Shown here in pieces: positions 1-8,630 of a DNA stretch of 64,000 nucleotides. The stretch is from Burkholderiales bacterium (GTDB taxonomy: Bacteria > Pseudomonadota > Gammaproteobacteria > Burkholderiales > Burkholderiaceae_C): positions 1 through 64,000 of the forward strand of contig JAECRL010000016.1 in the NCBI GenBank assembly GCA_016000265.1. The letters are read 5' to 3'. The notes beneath the pieces were generated by a model, which had not been told where the DNA came from, searched no databases, and saw nothing but the letters and a program-made list of their open reading frames with translations. The position numbers and the translations under genes were made by a program. How positions within the stretch are numbered: position 1 is the first letter of the stretch; each line of letters begins with the position of its first letter.

Positions 1-276
1 ATCGTCGTTTCCTTCAACGTTAACACCTGAGCAGGAATTCACTGGGTCAATACAGTCGATGACGCTTCAGGCCTTTTCGTCCTCAACCATGACCAGTTTT
101 TCGTGCTCACAGACGAACTGACTGGCGAACCGCTATCTCACTGGAAGTACCGGCTCACCTGTGGTGACAAAACAGTGGAAGGCATCACGGACGATTCTGG
201 GCATACTAAAAAAATTGCTGCAAAAGAAAAGTCATACGTAAAAATCGAACTCCTCGGTGTGGAGGCACAAGCATGA
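1..276 (+). pseudogene. 3' end of a possible T6SS spike/effector-associated protein (C-terminal 'F.LTDELTGEPL..W.YRLT.GD..VEGITDDSGHT' domain); in-frame TGA at 28-30
   Basis: Hand translation of frame 1: ...NT*AGIHWVNTVDDASGLFVLNHDQFFVLTDELTGEPLSHWKYRLTCGDKTVEGITDDSGHTKKIAAKEKSYVKIELLGVEAQA*. The stop overlaps the next ATG (ATGA, 273-276). No ATG start is visible in frame after the TGA at 28-30. Confidence 0.4.
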
Positions 277-959
277 GCTCGATTCTTGAGCAAGTCGCCT
301 CAACAACACCGACCACAGACAAGGAGCCCGTCAAGCTCAAAGTCAAGGTGCCGCGGGGAACCATCTACTGGGGAGGTGCCGGGCTAAATGGCGGCTACGT
401 TCAGCCGCAAATTGAAGCCTTCCGAAAGGCAGGCATCAAGCACATCTGGGTTGGGCTCACAAACACCGCCACCAAAGTCATGGGTGGTGAATTCGGCACC
501 ATTGTCGATGCAATTCGCGCAGGCCTGATCATTCGCTACGAAGACGAGGGCCCCTGGACCATTGAGTCCGGCATGGATCAACCTGCCGAACAATTCAACC
601 TGATCGGGTATTCCTACGGTTCATTGCTTGCTGCGCAAACGGCCAACTTCTATTCAAAGAAGGGCTTCAAAGTGGACAACCTCGTGTTAATCGGTTCACC
701 GATCGAGAAGGAGTTCCTGTTCAAGCTTCGCGCCTACAGAAACATCGGCAAGGTCACAGTTGTTGACCTTCGAGAGCATGGCGACCCAATCTATGCAGGC
801 ATGCCGCTCACGGAGTTGACTGCAGGGGTTCCGAAACTTGCAACAGACATGCTCGCCAACAAAGGCGAGGGACATTTTTATTACGGTCACGTTGTGTCCG
901 ATAGCCAGCGCCGCTGGACCGATCTTGCAAAGAAAATCTATGACGCAGGCCTACGCTAA
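273..959 (+). CDS. alpha/beta hydrolase (lipase-like), candidate T6SS Tle-type effector
   Basis: Nucleophile elbow LIGYSYGSLLA (GxSxG) and a C-terminal GHFYYGH histidine region; context of T6SS-like domain upstream and small membrane protein downstream. Confidence 0.6.
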   Translation: MSSILEQVASTTPTTDKEPVKLKVKVPRGTIYWGGAGLNGGYVQPQIEAFRKAGIKHIWVGLTNTATKVMGGEFGTIVDAIRAGLIIRYEDEGPWTIESGMDQPAEQFNLIGYSYGSLLAAQTANFYSKKGFKVDNLVLIGSPIEKEFLFKLRAYRNIGKVTVVDLREHGDPIYAGMPLTELTAGVPKLATDMLANKGEGHFYYGHVVSDSQRRWTDLAKKIYDAGLR

Positions 960-1272
960 GAAGCCAATTGCCTATTGGCTGGCGCTTGCAGCAAGCGCCA
1001 CGCTGGGTGGCAGTTGGCTAGGCTATCTCGCATACCTCAGCGGCGCCACCATAACCAAGCAGAGCGTGTACATGGGTGCCATCACGTTTTACGCCGCCGT
1101 ACTGCTTGCCCTATCGGGCCTTTCGCTTGTCGTACTCGCTGGCTCTGTCGGCTACCTAGCTCGAAATCGGCATCATCAAACGAAGTCAGCAATTTTTTTG
1201 GGGGCACTTGCAATTGTGACTTCGGTCATTGTCTTTGTAATCACTCGCCCGCTCATCAGCAATGCCACCTGA
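940..1272 (+). CDS. small multi-TM membrane protein, candidate immunity protein
   Basis: Internal start MTQAYAKKPIAYWLALAASATLGGSWLGYLAYL...; about three hydrophobic segments; overlaps the lipase gene by 20 nt. Confidence 0.5.
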   Translation: MTQAYAKKPIAYWLALAASATLGGSWLGYLAYLSGATITKQSVYMGAITFYAAVLLALSGLSLVVLAGSVGYLARNRHHQTKSAIFLGALAIVTSVIVFVITRPLISNAT

Positions 1273-1303
1273 TATGCATCTAGCGCGGCGTAACTGGGCG
1301 TTG

Positions 1304-1356
1304 CAGGGGGCGCCTCCACCAGTGCGCGCTTCGGCTATGCCAAGCGGGCGCCCCTG
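1304..1356. repeat. inverted repeat CAGGGGGCGCC ... GGCGCCCCTG (hairpin)
   Basis: 10-bp complementary arms with one bulged G around a ~32-nt loop, in non-coding DNA. Confidence 0.5.
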
Positions 1357-1457
1357 AAATTGGTAGTCATGCCATCGGCGACATAAAACGAAAAATCTGA
1401 CTCAGCAGGTTATTTACCGATTCCAGTAGCAATCAAAAACCAAACCAGGGAAATCTC

Positions 1458-1798
1458 ATGAAGTGGTACATCGACGCATTCAAGAAATACGCTGTTTTCA
1501 GCGGCCGATCCAGCAGGCAGGCCTATTGGATGTTCTTCCTGTTCGCGCTGTTGACGTCGTTCGCCATCGGCTTCGCCACCGGCGTGGTCCAGGCCATCAC
1601 GCACGCTGACCTGATGCTCATCCCCAACCCTACGCGCTGGCGCTGCTCATCCCGAGCATTGCCATCGGTGTGCGCCGCATGCACGGCAGCGATCGCAGCG
1701 GTTGGTGGCTGATCGTGCCCTTCGCGGGGTTGGTGTTCCTGTTCGTCGCGGGCACCCAGGGCGCCAACAGGTTTGGTGCTGAGCCGGGCCGGTCCTGA
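1458..1798 (+). pseudogene. DUF805 family membrane protein disrupted by a 1-nt frameshift
   Basis: N-terminal half MKWYIDAFKKYAVFSGRSSRQAYWMFFLFALL in frame 0; continues as PYALALLIPSIAIGVRRMHGSDRSGWWLIVPFAGLVFLFVAGTQGANRFG* in another frame from about 1629. Confidence 0.8.
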
Positions 1799-1900
1799 AG
1801 AGCAAGACGCGGGCACCCCGCGCAACAGGGGGCGCTGCTTCACCGCGGTGTCATGGGGCGCCGTCAAATTGCCGGCATCCATTCAGTGAGGCCCGTTGAA

Positions 1901-2614
1901 ATGCGCCTGTTTCATTTGCTCTCCCCGCGCCTGTTGGTCGCCGCTTGCCTGTGTGCCGCCAGCGCGGCATCTGCCACCACCACCATCAACTTCGACGACG
2001 TGGGCCCAGATGGCGCCAAGCTCACGAACCGGTACGCCAGCCAGGGCGTGACCCTGCGGTCCATCAACAACTGGTTCCCAGTCGTGGGCCCCTACGTGTC
2101 CCCCAACACGCTCCCGGTGGCCGTGGGTGATGTGGTGGCTTGGGCGCTCGAGTCGGCGCCCAGCCAGCCTTACATGGCCGTGGGCGAGGGCCGTCCGGGG
2201 GGCGACCACGGCAACGCGGGCATCCTGATTTCGTTTGCCCAAGACGTTTCCTACGTGTCCCTGGTGGGCAACGACCTGGGGCGAAGCGGCATGTTCTGGG
2301 ACAACGAAACGGTGACGCTGACCGCCTACGACGCCGACGGTCGCAAGCTGGGCTACACCTACGCGTCAGAGGCCTTGCCTGGCCCTTACGACCAGGTCTT
2401 TGCCAGCATCAGCGCGTCGAACATCCGACACGTGGCCTTCAACTACAGCGAAACCCGCTACGGCTTTTATGGCATCGACGACCTGACCTTCATCACGTCG
2501 GTGCCTGAAGCGTCGACGGCGCTTTTGATGCCCTTCGGGCTCGCGGTGGTGGTGTCGGTTGCACGCTTGCGCAATCGGCGCAGCGCCGACGCTCGGGCCG
2601 CTTCGGTTCGTTGA
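1901..2614 (+). CDS. PEP-CTERM sorting-domain exported protein
   Basis: Signal peptide MRLFHLLSPRLLVAACLCAASAASA; C-terminal VPEASTALLMPFGLAVVVSVARLRNRR matches the PEP-CTERM layout. Confidence 0.75.
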   Translation: MRLFHLLSPRLLVAACLCAASAASATTTINFDDVGPDGAKLTNRYASQGVTLRSINNWFPVVGPYVSPNTLPVAVGDVVAWALESAPSQPYMAVGEGRPGGDHGNAGILISFAQDVSYVSLVGNDLGRSGMFWDNETVTLTAYDADGRKLGYTYASEALPGPYDQVFASISASNIRHVAFNYSETRYGFYGIDDLTFITSVPEASTALLMPFGLAVVVSVARLRNRRSADARAASVR

Positions 2615-3306
2615 TGGCGCCTCAGAAGCCACGCTCTTGGCGTCCCCTCTTGGAGTCTCTTTTGCGCCTCAAATTGATCCCCGCCCTGATGGCCTGCCTG
2701 CTCGCGGCGGCCTGCACCACGGCAGACAAGCCGGCCACAGACGCCTTGCCGTTCAAGAAGAACGCCCTGATCGTCTACAGCGACAAGGGCCGCCCCATTC
2801 AAGATGCGCTGGAGCCGCTGTGCAGCGCGGTGGGCAAAGGCGACGCCTCCAAGCAGAGCAAGCTGGGCGTCGCCATCGTGGCGGGCATGGGCTTCAACTA
2901 CGCGTACGAAGACCCCCGCGCGTCGGAGGCGGTTCTGTACATGGCCCGCAAATACGCCGAAGCGTTGCAGGAAGAAATCAAGCGGTGCGGCGTGGCGGCC
3001 GAGGTGCACATGAACGCCAGCAAGGTCACCCCCACCCGGGAGCACGTGGCGCAAACGCTGGCCAAGCGCAAAAGCGATGGGCTCATCCAGGTGTCGATCG
3101 CGCCTGAGCGCGTGGGCGACGGCACCGACCTGTTCATCTCCACCGACTACTTCACCCTCACCTGGGAGGGGCGTGCCCACGGCGCGAGCGTGACCACCGG
3201 GGCGGGGCCGGCGCAGAAGCACAAGGTCGCGTCGGACGCGCCCTTGGCGCTGTATGCGCGGCGGTTTGCAACGGCCCTGCGTGACCAGGGGTACATCGGG
3301 CGTTGA
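2611..3306 (+). CDS. putative lipoprotein, unknown function
   Basis: Lipobox-like LLAAAC after a hydrophobic segment; overlaps the previous stop. Confidence 0.6.
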   Translation: MMAPQKPRSWRPLLESLLRLKLIPALMACLLAAACTTADKPATDALPFKKNALIVYSDKGRPIQDALEPLCSAVGKGDASKQSKLGVAIVAGMGFNYAYEDPRASEAVLYMARKYAEALQEEIKRCGVAAEVHMNASKVTPTREHVAQTLAKRKSDGLIQVSIAPERVGDGTDLFISTDYFTLTWEGRAHGASVTTGAGPAQKHKVASDAPLALYARRFATALRDQGYIGR

Positions 3307-3391
3307 TCGGGCGTTGATCGGGCCGGCGCTGTCATCACGCCTTTATGCGTGCAAGCGAAGATCGGTGTTCACAGAACATCACTCGTGGGTC

Positions 3392-4450
3392 ATGAAAAAG
3401 ATCGCTTGCACGACGCTTGTGTGGTTTGCTTCCGCTTGTTTTTCTGGTGCCCTGGCCGACCCCTTGGTCGATGCAGAGGCGGCGTTGCAGAAGCGAGATG
3501 TCGCAGCGGCAATCCGCATCCTGGAAACAGCATCGGCAGAGGGGAATGTCGCCGCAACGGGGATGTTGGCCAGTTACCTCCGCAATTTGCCACCCCCTCA
3601 TGGGGACGTTGCAAGGGCGTGCGCCCTGGCTCGCAGAGCTTCTGACGCCGCTGACCGCATGGGTTCTGTCACGCGAGCCGAGTGCCTGATGTCGGGCTCT
3701 GAAAAATCGGATCGCCCGTTTGAGGTCGCCCGTGATCTGGCTCGCAAAACCCTGAAGTCCGGTTTCCCGACGGCCGGGTACACGCTCTACCTGGCTTACT
3801 CACTGGACCCCCAGTACAGCTACCCTGCGGGCGGTGGCGACCGGACCAAGTACAACGCTTTGGCCGCCCTGCCAATTTCCGCACGAGGCGATCAGGTCGA
3901 GGCCTTTGACGGGTTGGCGGACGCGATTCGCGCTGGGCACATGGGCGCATTGCAACTCGCTCTGGCGTATTTTTCCGAGTCGAGTGCACCCGGCAACATC
4001 GATCGGTTCGTGAACCTGGCGGCGCTGCTCGTCAGGACCGGCCAAAGCCTTCCTCAGTCGCTTGTTGCGCAGGTGAGGCTTGCCCAGAAGATCAAAAGCA
4101 CCGGCACAACGCACGCTTCCGTGACGGCCTTCAACGACGCGTATCAGTCTGCGCTTCTTGGGGCCACCCTTCAGATGCGCAGCCGTGGTCAGCCGGACAA
4201 GGGGTGCGATGCCCAGGGCGTCAAGTTGATTCGTGTCGAGGCCGAGCCCGTGCAGGAGCCGGTGTACCTGCCGGTGACGAAGCAGCCCTTCTTGAGTACC
4301 TACCTGGTGCGCGGTCAATGGGCTGAGACGTGGACGTTTGCGGCTTGCCAAGAAACGGTGCCTGTCCGAATGGATTTTTCTGCGGATGGCTGGGGTGGAG
4401 CCCGCTTCCAGACAACCCGGCAGGGCCTCGGCTCGCAACCGCAGCCATGA
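3392..4450 (+). CDS. exported protein, unknown function (Sel1/TPR-like helical repeats possible)
   Basis: Signal peptide MKKIACTTLVWFASACFSGALA; helical LVDAEAALQKRDVAAAIRILETASAEGNVAA pattern. Confidence 0.6.
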   Translation: MKKIACTTLVWFASACFSGALADPLVDAEAALQKRDVAAAIRILETASAEGNVAATGMLASYLRNLPPPHGDVARACALARRASDAADRMGSVTRAECLMSGSEKSDRPFEVARDLARKTLKSGFPTAGYTLYLAYSLDPQYSYPAGGGDRTKYNALAALPISARGDQVEAFDGLADAIRAGHMGALQLALAYFSESSAPGNIDRFVNLAALLVRTGQSLPQSLVAQVRLAQKIKSTGTTHASVTAFNDAYQSALLGATLQMRSRGQPDKGCDAQGVKLIRVEAEPVQEPVYLPVTKQPFLSTYLVRGQWAETWTFAACQETVPVRMDFSADGWGGARFQTTRQGLGSQPQP

Positions 4451-5034
4451 TTTTCACCATATTGAGGTCGCCAAGGGTGCGGGCAGGCGTCGAGGCTTTC
4501 TTTTTCTTTGTTATTTTGTTTGCTTGTTTGATGGTCTTCAACCCGTGGTCATTTCCGAATGCCAACGAGACCGGTCGAAAGATCATCGACGCTGTTTTCA
4601 TGTTCCTTCTTGTTCTGCTTCTTCTGGCGGTGAGAATCCTGGCGACGTACCTTCCTTCGGTGCCCCTGAGGGATGCCCCTGAATCAAATTGGTTGGGGCC
4701 AAACAAATTGCCCGCACGTGAGCGCATGTGGTATTTCATCGGGTCCGGTCTGTTGCTTGCCTACACCCTTCATGCACTGTTTCGCGATGATTTTTACCTC
4801 CCCGGCAAAAGGGGTTCAGGCATGCACCTGACGGGGGTGTCTTCGTGGCTCATGGCCGCAGCCAGTTTTTGCGCGGTGGCCAGCATGGTTTCTGCCTTGG
4901 TGGATCACCATGACGAGCGAAACAACGAAGTCAAGTACAAGAACTTCAGCGCCGCTTGCGAATGGTTGGGGTGGGGCTTGGCGATCTCGGCAACGGTTGT
5001 GGGCATGGTCAGGGGAGAGGTCAGCGTCACGTGA
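4447..5034 (+). CDS. multi-TM membrane protein, unknown function
   Basis: ATG overlaps the upstream stop (ATGA); several hydrophobic helices. Confidence 0.6.
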   Translation: MIFTILRSPRVRAGVEAFFFFVILFACLMVFNPWSFPNANETGRKIIDAVFMFLLVLLLLAVRILATYLPSVPLRDAPESNWLGPNKLPARERMWYFIGSGLLLAYTLHALFRDDFYLPGKRGSGMHLTGVSSWLMAAASFCAVASMVSALVDHHDERNNEVKYKNFSAACEWLGWGLAISATVVGMVRGEVSVT

Positions 5035-5164
5035 ACAGGCCCCCAGGCCCGAATCAGCCCTTTGTGTGCAGCACCACCCACCTCGTGCAAACCGTTTGAA
5101 AATGCAGCCCAAGCACCACCGGCAGTCGGTCGGTCATTGGGTGCGCAACCAGGAGAGGGCCCCC

Positions 5165-5572
5165 ATGAAACTCGGCTACACCATCGTCTACGTGCCGCAC
5201 GTTGAAGCGTCGCTGGCTTTTTTCGAGCGGGCCTTTGGCTTGAAGCGCAAGTTCCTGCATGAAAGCGGCACCTACGGCGAGCTCGACACGGGCGACACCA
5301 CGCTCTCGTTCGCCGCGCACGAGTTGGGCGACCTGAACTTCCCCGGCGGCCACGTGCACGCGGACCAATCTGCCCAGCCCTTGGGCTTCGAGCTCGCCTT
5401 GGTCACCGACGACGTGCACGCCGCGCACGCCCACGCCGTGCAGGCCGGCGCCACCGAGATGGCCGCGCCGCAGCTCAAGCCGTGGGGGCAGACGGTGTCT
5501 TACGTGCGCTGCCCCGATGGCGTGCTGGTGGAGTTGTGCACGCCGGTCTCGGGTGGGGCTGACGTCGTTTGA
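5165..5572 (+). CDS. VOC family protein (glyoxalase/bleomycin resistance-like)
   Basis: MKLGYTIVYVPHVEASLAFFERAFGLKRKFLHESGTYGEL ... YVRCPDGVLVELCTP. Confidence 0.85.
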   Translation: MKLGYTIVYVPHVEASLAFFERAFGLKRKFLHESGTYGELDTGDTTLSFAAHELGDLNFPGGHVHADQSAQPLGFELALVTDDVHAAHAHAVQAGATEMAAPQLKPWGQTVSYVRCPDGVLVELCTPVSGGADVV

Positions 5573-5721
5573 TGGCCTGGGGCCCCGGTGCATGGGGCCG
5601 TGTGCTCGCGCAGGCACAATCCAACCAAACAAATCAGTCAGGGAGAGGCCGCCATGCCTGCATGCGCCATCGCGCCATCCGCTCGTCGCCAACAGGTCAG
5701 CGTTGTCGGGCGGGGTCGTTC

Positions 5722-6948
5722 ATGAACAGGAAGCAAATCCGCTCCGCCATCGACGAGCGGCTCGCGCAGGGCCACCCCAAAACCGCCATCTTCCAGGCGC
5801 TGTCGCGCCAGGGCCTGAGCGACCGGCGGTTGGCCGACCTCATGGCCACGCGGCCGCACCCCGTGCTGCTGCAGCGTCACGCCGGGCTCATCCGGGCCCA
5901 GGTGGGCATCGCATGGGCGCAGCTGGTGCTGGTGCTGCTGGTGTGCCTGTGGGCGGGGCTCAACACGGGGGGCGTCGGCGGCTTGATCGGCGCCTTGTTC
6001 GTGCTGGCCCTGGTGGGGGGCTTCATGTACCTGTTCGTGTGGGGCTTTCAGCGCCACCGCGCTTGGGCGTACACGGCCTCCTTGGTGCTGGGGCTCATCA
6101 ACCTGCCCAAGGCCCTGATGGACCTGCCGGATGCGCCCGTCGCCGGGTCCGTGGGCCTGATGGTGGCGGTGGGCTTGCTGGGCTTCACCTGGCACGTGCG
6201 CAGCAAGCTCTTTCCTGACCTCACCGCTTTCGGTCCGCGCAAGCTCGACGGCGAGTACCGCTTCGCGCGGGTGGAGCCGCTGAACGCGGCGGAGTTGGCG
6301 CCCCAGTCGGTGTTGGATGCGGTGGTGCCTGCGGTGCGTGTGGCTTCCACGCGCTCGCTGGCGGCGCGCCTGCGGCTGGCCTTCTTGCTGGTGCTGCTGG
6401 CGTTGGTGTCCTTTGGGGCCTGGGTCAGCCAGCGCTTCCCCAACGAGATCCGCGAGTACCGGCTGCACTTCACCACCGAGCGGCCCGAGGCGCACTTCCA
6501 CCTCGGCTTCCTGTCCGACGAGTGGACGGAAGACGACCTGCGCAAGCAACTGGGCTGGCTGCAGTTCCGGTGTCAAGCCAACCGCCCGGGGCAGTACCTG
6601 GACGAGCGCAGCTGCTTTGCCGACATCCGCTCCTACAACCGCGTGCCGGCCATGACGGCGTCGTTCTACTTCGCGCAGGGCAAGCTCAACCGCGCGGCCT
6701 TGCAGCTGCCCTCGTGGGAGCACGAAAGCGGGCTGACGCTGCTGTTTCGCATGCTCGGCAGGCCGCAGGGTGCGCAGGCGCGGGCCTCGGCCGGTGTGCG
6801 GCTGGTGGGCTGGCAGCTAGACAACGGCGGCGCCGTCTACTACAACCGCGACCGCCCCCTCAACCCGCTGGAGCGCAACGGCATCTTCTGGGTCAGCGCG
6901 CGGCACTGCCAGCAGCACCCGTGCTTCACCACACCAAGGGGCAAGTGA
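5722..6948 (+). CDS. membrane protein, unknown function
   Basis: N-terminal helical MNRKQIRSAIDERLAQGHPKTAIFQALSRQGLSDRRLADLMA then TM helices; closely followed by the next gene. Confidence 0.6.
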   Translation: MNRKQIRSAIDERLAQGHPKTAIFQALSRQGLSDRRLADLMATRPHPVLLQRHAGLIRAQVGIAWAQLVLVLLVCLWAGLNTGGVGGLIGALFVLALVGGFMYLFVWGFQRHRAWAYTASLVLGLINLPKALMDLPDAPVAGSVGLMVAVGLLGFTWHVRSKLFPDLTAFGPRKLDGEYRFARVEPLNAAELAPQSVLDAVVPAVRVASTRSLAARLRLAFLLVLLALVSFGAWVSQRFPNEIREYRLHFTTERPEAHFHLGFLSDEWTEDDLRKQLGWLQFRCQANRPGQYLDERSCFADIRSYNRVPAMTASFYFAQGKLNRAALQLPSWEHESGLTLLFRMLGRPQGAQARASAGVRLVGWQLDNGGAVYYNRDRPLNPLERNGIFWVSARHCQQHPCFTTPRGK

Positions 6949-6949
6949 C

Positions 6950-7600
6950 ATGCGTTTTGACGGCACCCTCACGTCCTGGAACGACGAGCGCGGCTTCGGC
7001 TTCATCGAGGCCGCACAAGGTGGCGATGCCATCTTCGTGCACATCAAGGCCTTCGGGGCGCAAGCCGGGCGCCCCCAGGTCGGCCAGCGGCTGACCTTCG
7101 AGGTGGAGCTGGGCCCGCAGGGCAAGAAGCGGGCGCACAAGGTGGAGCGCGCAGCAGTGCCGCGAGCGGCAAAGGCAGCTCGTTCTTCCGGTTCTGCCCG
7201 TGCTGCCCATGTTGACCGCACGCCATCTCCCGCCCGCTGGGGCACCGCTTCCTTGTTCGCCATCCCGCTGTTCCTGGTGGTGGCGCTGGTGGTGAGCGCC
7301 CTGTGGCGCCCGCCGGTCTGGCTGGCGGGGCTGTACCTGGGCGCCAGCGTGCTGGCCTTCGTGCTCTACGCCAGCGACAAGGCCGCCGCGCAGCGCAACG
7401 CGTGGCGCGTCTCCGAGCAGACGCTGCACGGCGTGGCCATCCTGGGCGGCTGGCCCGGTGCGCTGCTGGCCCAGCAGTGGTTGCGCCACAAGTCCGTCAA
7501 GGCCGAGTTCCGCGCCACCTTCTGGTTCACCGTCCTCGTCAACGTGTCGGCTTTCGTGGTGCTGTGTTCACCGCAAGGCCAGGTGCTGTGGCGGGTTTGA
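6950..7600 (+). CDS. cold-shock domain fused to DUF1294 membrane domain
   Basis: GTLTSWNDERGFGFIEAAQGGDAIFVHIKAF (CSD) plus C-terminal YASDKAAAQRNAWRVSEQTLHGVAILGGWPGALLAQQWLRHKSVKAEFRATFW (DUF1294). Confidence 0.88.
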   Translation: MRFDGTLTSWNDERGFGFIEAAQGGDAIFVHIKAFGAQAGRPQVGQRLTFEVELGPQGKKRAHKVERAAVPRAAKAARSSGSARAAHVDRTPSPARWGTASLFAIPLFLVVALVVSALWRPPVWLAGLYLGASVLAFVLYASDKAAAQRNAWRVSEQTLHGVAILGGWPGALLAQQWLRHKSVKAEFRATFWFTVLVNVSAFVVLCSPQGQVLWRV

Positions 7601-7623
7601 TTTCAACGCATCGACTCCAATCC

Positions 7624-8280
7624 ATGTCCGACAAGTACGCGTCATCTTCCCTGCAGGCCATCGAGCTGTTTCGCAACCTCGTCAAAGCCCCTTTGCAGGC
7701 CTTGCTGGGGGGCGAGGTGTTCAGCGTCGAGGCGGAGGCGCAAGCGTCCTCCCCCGTGGCCCAGGTGCTCGACAAGTCCGCCTCGACCGACCTCGCGGTG
7801 CGATACCAGACCACCAGCGCCGTCTTCCTGGCCGCCAGCCGCCTGCTCTACAGCGACGACGCCGATTGCCGTCGCTACCCGCTGTCGCTGACCCTGCGCA
7901 ACTCGGTCAATGGTTCTTATGAAAGCACCGAGCTCAACAAACTCAAGCGCGCGGTGGACCTGCTCTCGTGCGGCGTGCCGGTGGTGGTGCCGCGATACCT
8001 TTGTTTTGCACGCCTGTCTCAGAAGGACAACCCCACGCAGTTGTTTGACGTGCTGGCCGCCGAGACGATCCCGCTCATCCGGCATGTTTTCGCGCCCGAT
8101 CAACTGGGGCTGCCCGAGCTGCGACGCCGCATGGAATCCGACAAGAAAAAGGAAGTGCTCCTGGACGATGAACTCAAGTCCCTGGCCGGCTTGCGGCACA
8201 GCGGCGACAACACCTTCCTGTTCCTGAACCGTCGATACCTCGACATGCACGGCCTGCCTTACCTCTACAAGCCAATGTGA
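7624..8280 (+). CDS. hypothetical protein upstream of the DUF805-NACHT genes
   Basis: MSDKYASSSLQAIELFRNLVKAPLQALLGG...; stop overlaps the next start (GTGA 8277-8280). Confidence 0.6.
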   Translation: MSDKYASSSLQAIELFRNLVKAPLQALLGGEVFSVEAEAQASSPVAQVLDKSASTDLAVRYQTTSAVFLAASRLLYSDDADCRRYPLSLTLRNSVNGSYESTELNKLKRAVDLLSCGVPVVVPRYLCFARLSQKDNPTQLFDVLAAETIPLIRHVFAPDQLGLPELRRRMESDKKKEVLLDDELKSLAGLRHSGDNTFLFLNRRYLDMHGLPYLYKPM

Positions 8281-8609
8281 GCACGACCATGACCCTCTCC
8301 GAATCCATCGACACCTGCTTTCGCAAGTACGCCACGTTCAAGGGCCGCGCCTCGCGCTCGGAGTTCTGGTGGTGGGCGCTGTTTGCCTTGCTGGGCCAGA
8401 TCGTGCTGGGCCTGATCCACGAAAAGCTCGGCCTGGGCTTCGCCGTGGCCACCTTGCTGCCCTACCTGGCCGTGACCGCCCGCCGCCTGCACGACACCAA
8501 CCGCGGCGGCTGGCACCAGCTCATCGGCCTGGTGCCCTTCGTCGGGTTCATCGTGTTGATCTACTGGTTGACTCAGGCGCCTGTGGAGCCCAATCGTTTC
8601 GATGCGTGA
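8277..8609 (+). CDS. DUF805 family membrane protein
   Basis: CFRKYATFKGRASRSEFWWWALFALL...ARRLHDTNRGGWHQLIGLVPFVGFIVLI. Confidence 0.88.
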   Translation: MSTTMTLSESIDTCFRKYATFKGRASRSEFWWWALFALLGQIVLGLIHEKLGLGFAVATLLPYLAVTARRLHDTNRGGWHQLIGLVPFVGFIVLIYWLTQAPVEPNRFDA

Positions 8610-8630
8610 GCTTGAGCGGGGAGGCTGAGC

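Noticed and set aside
1290-1375. Possible integron attC-like site at the hairpin
   Set aside because: The flanks do not match RYYYAAC/GTTRRRY core sites and no integrase is seen.
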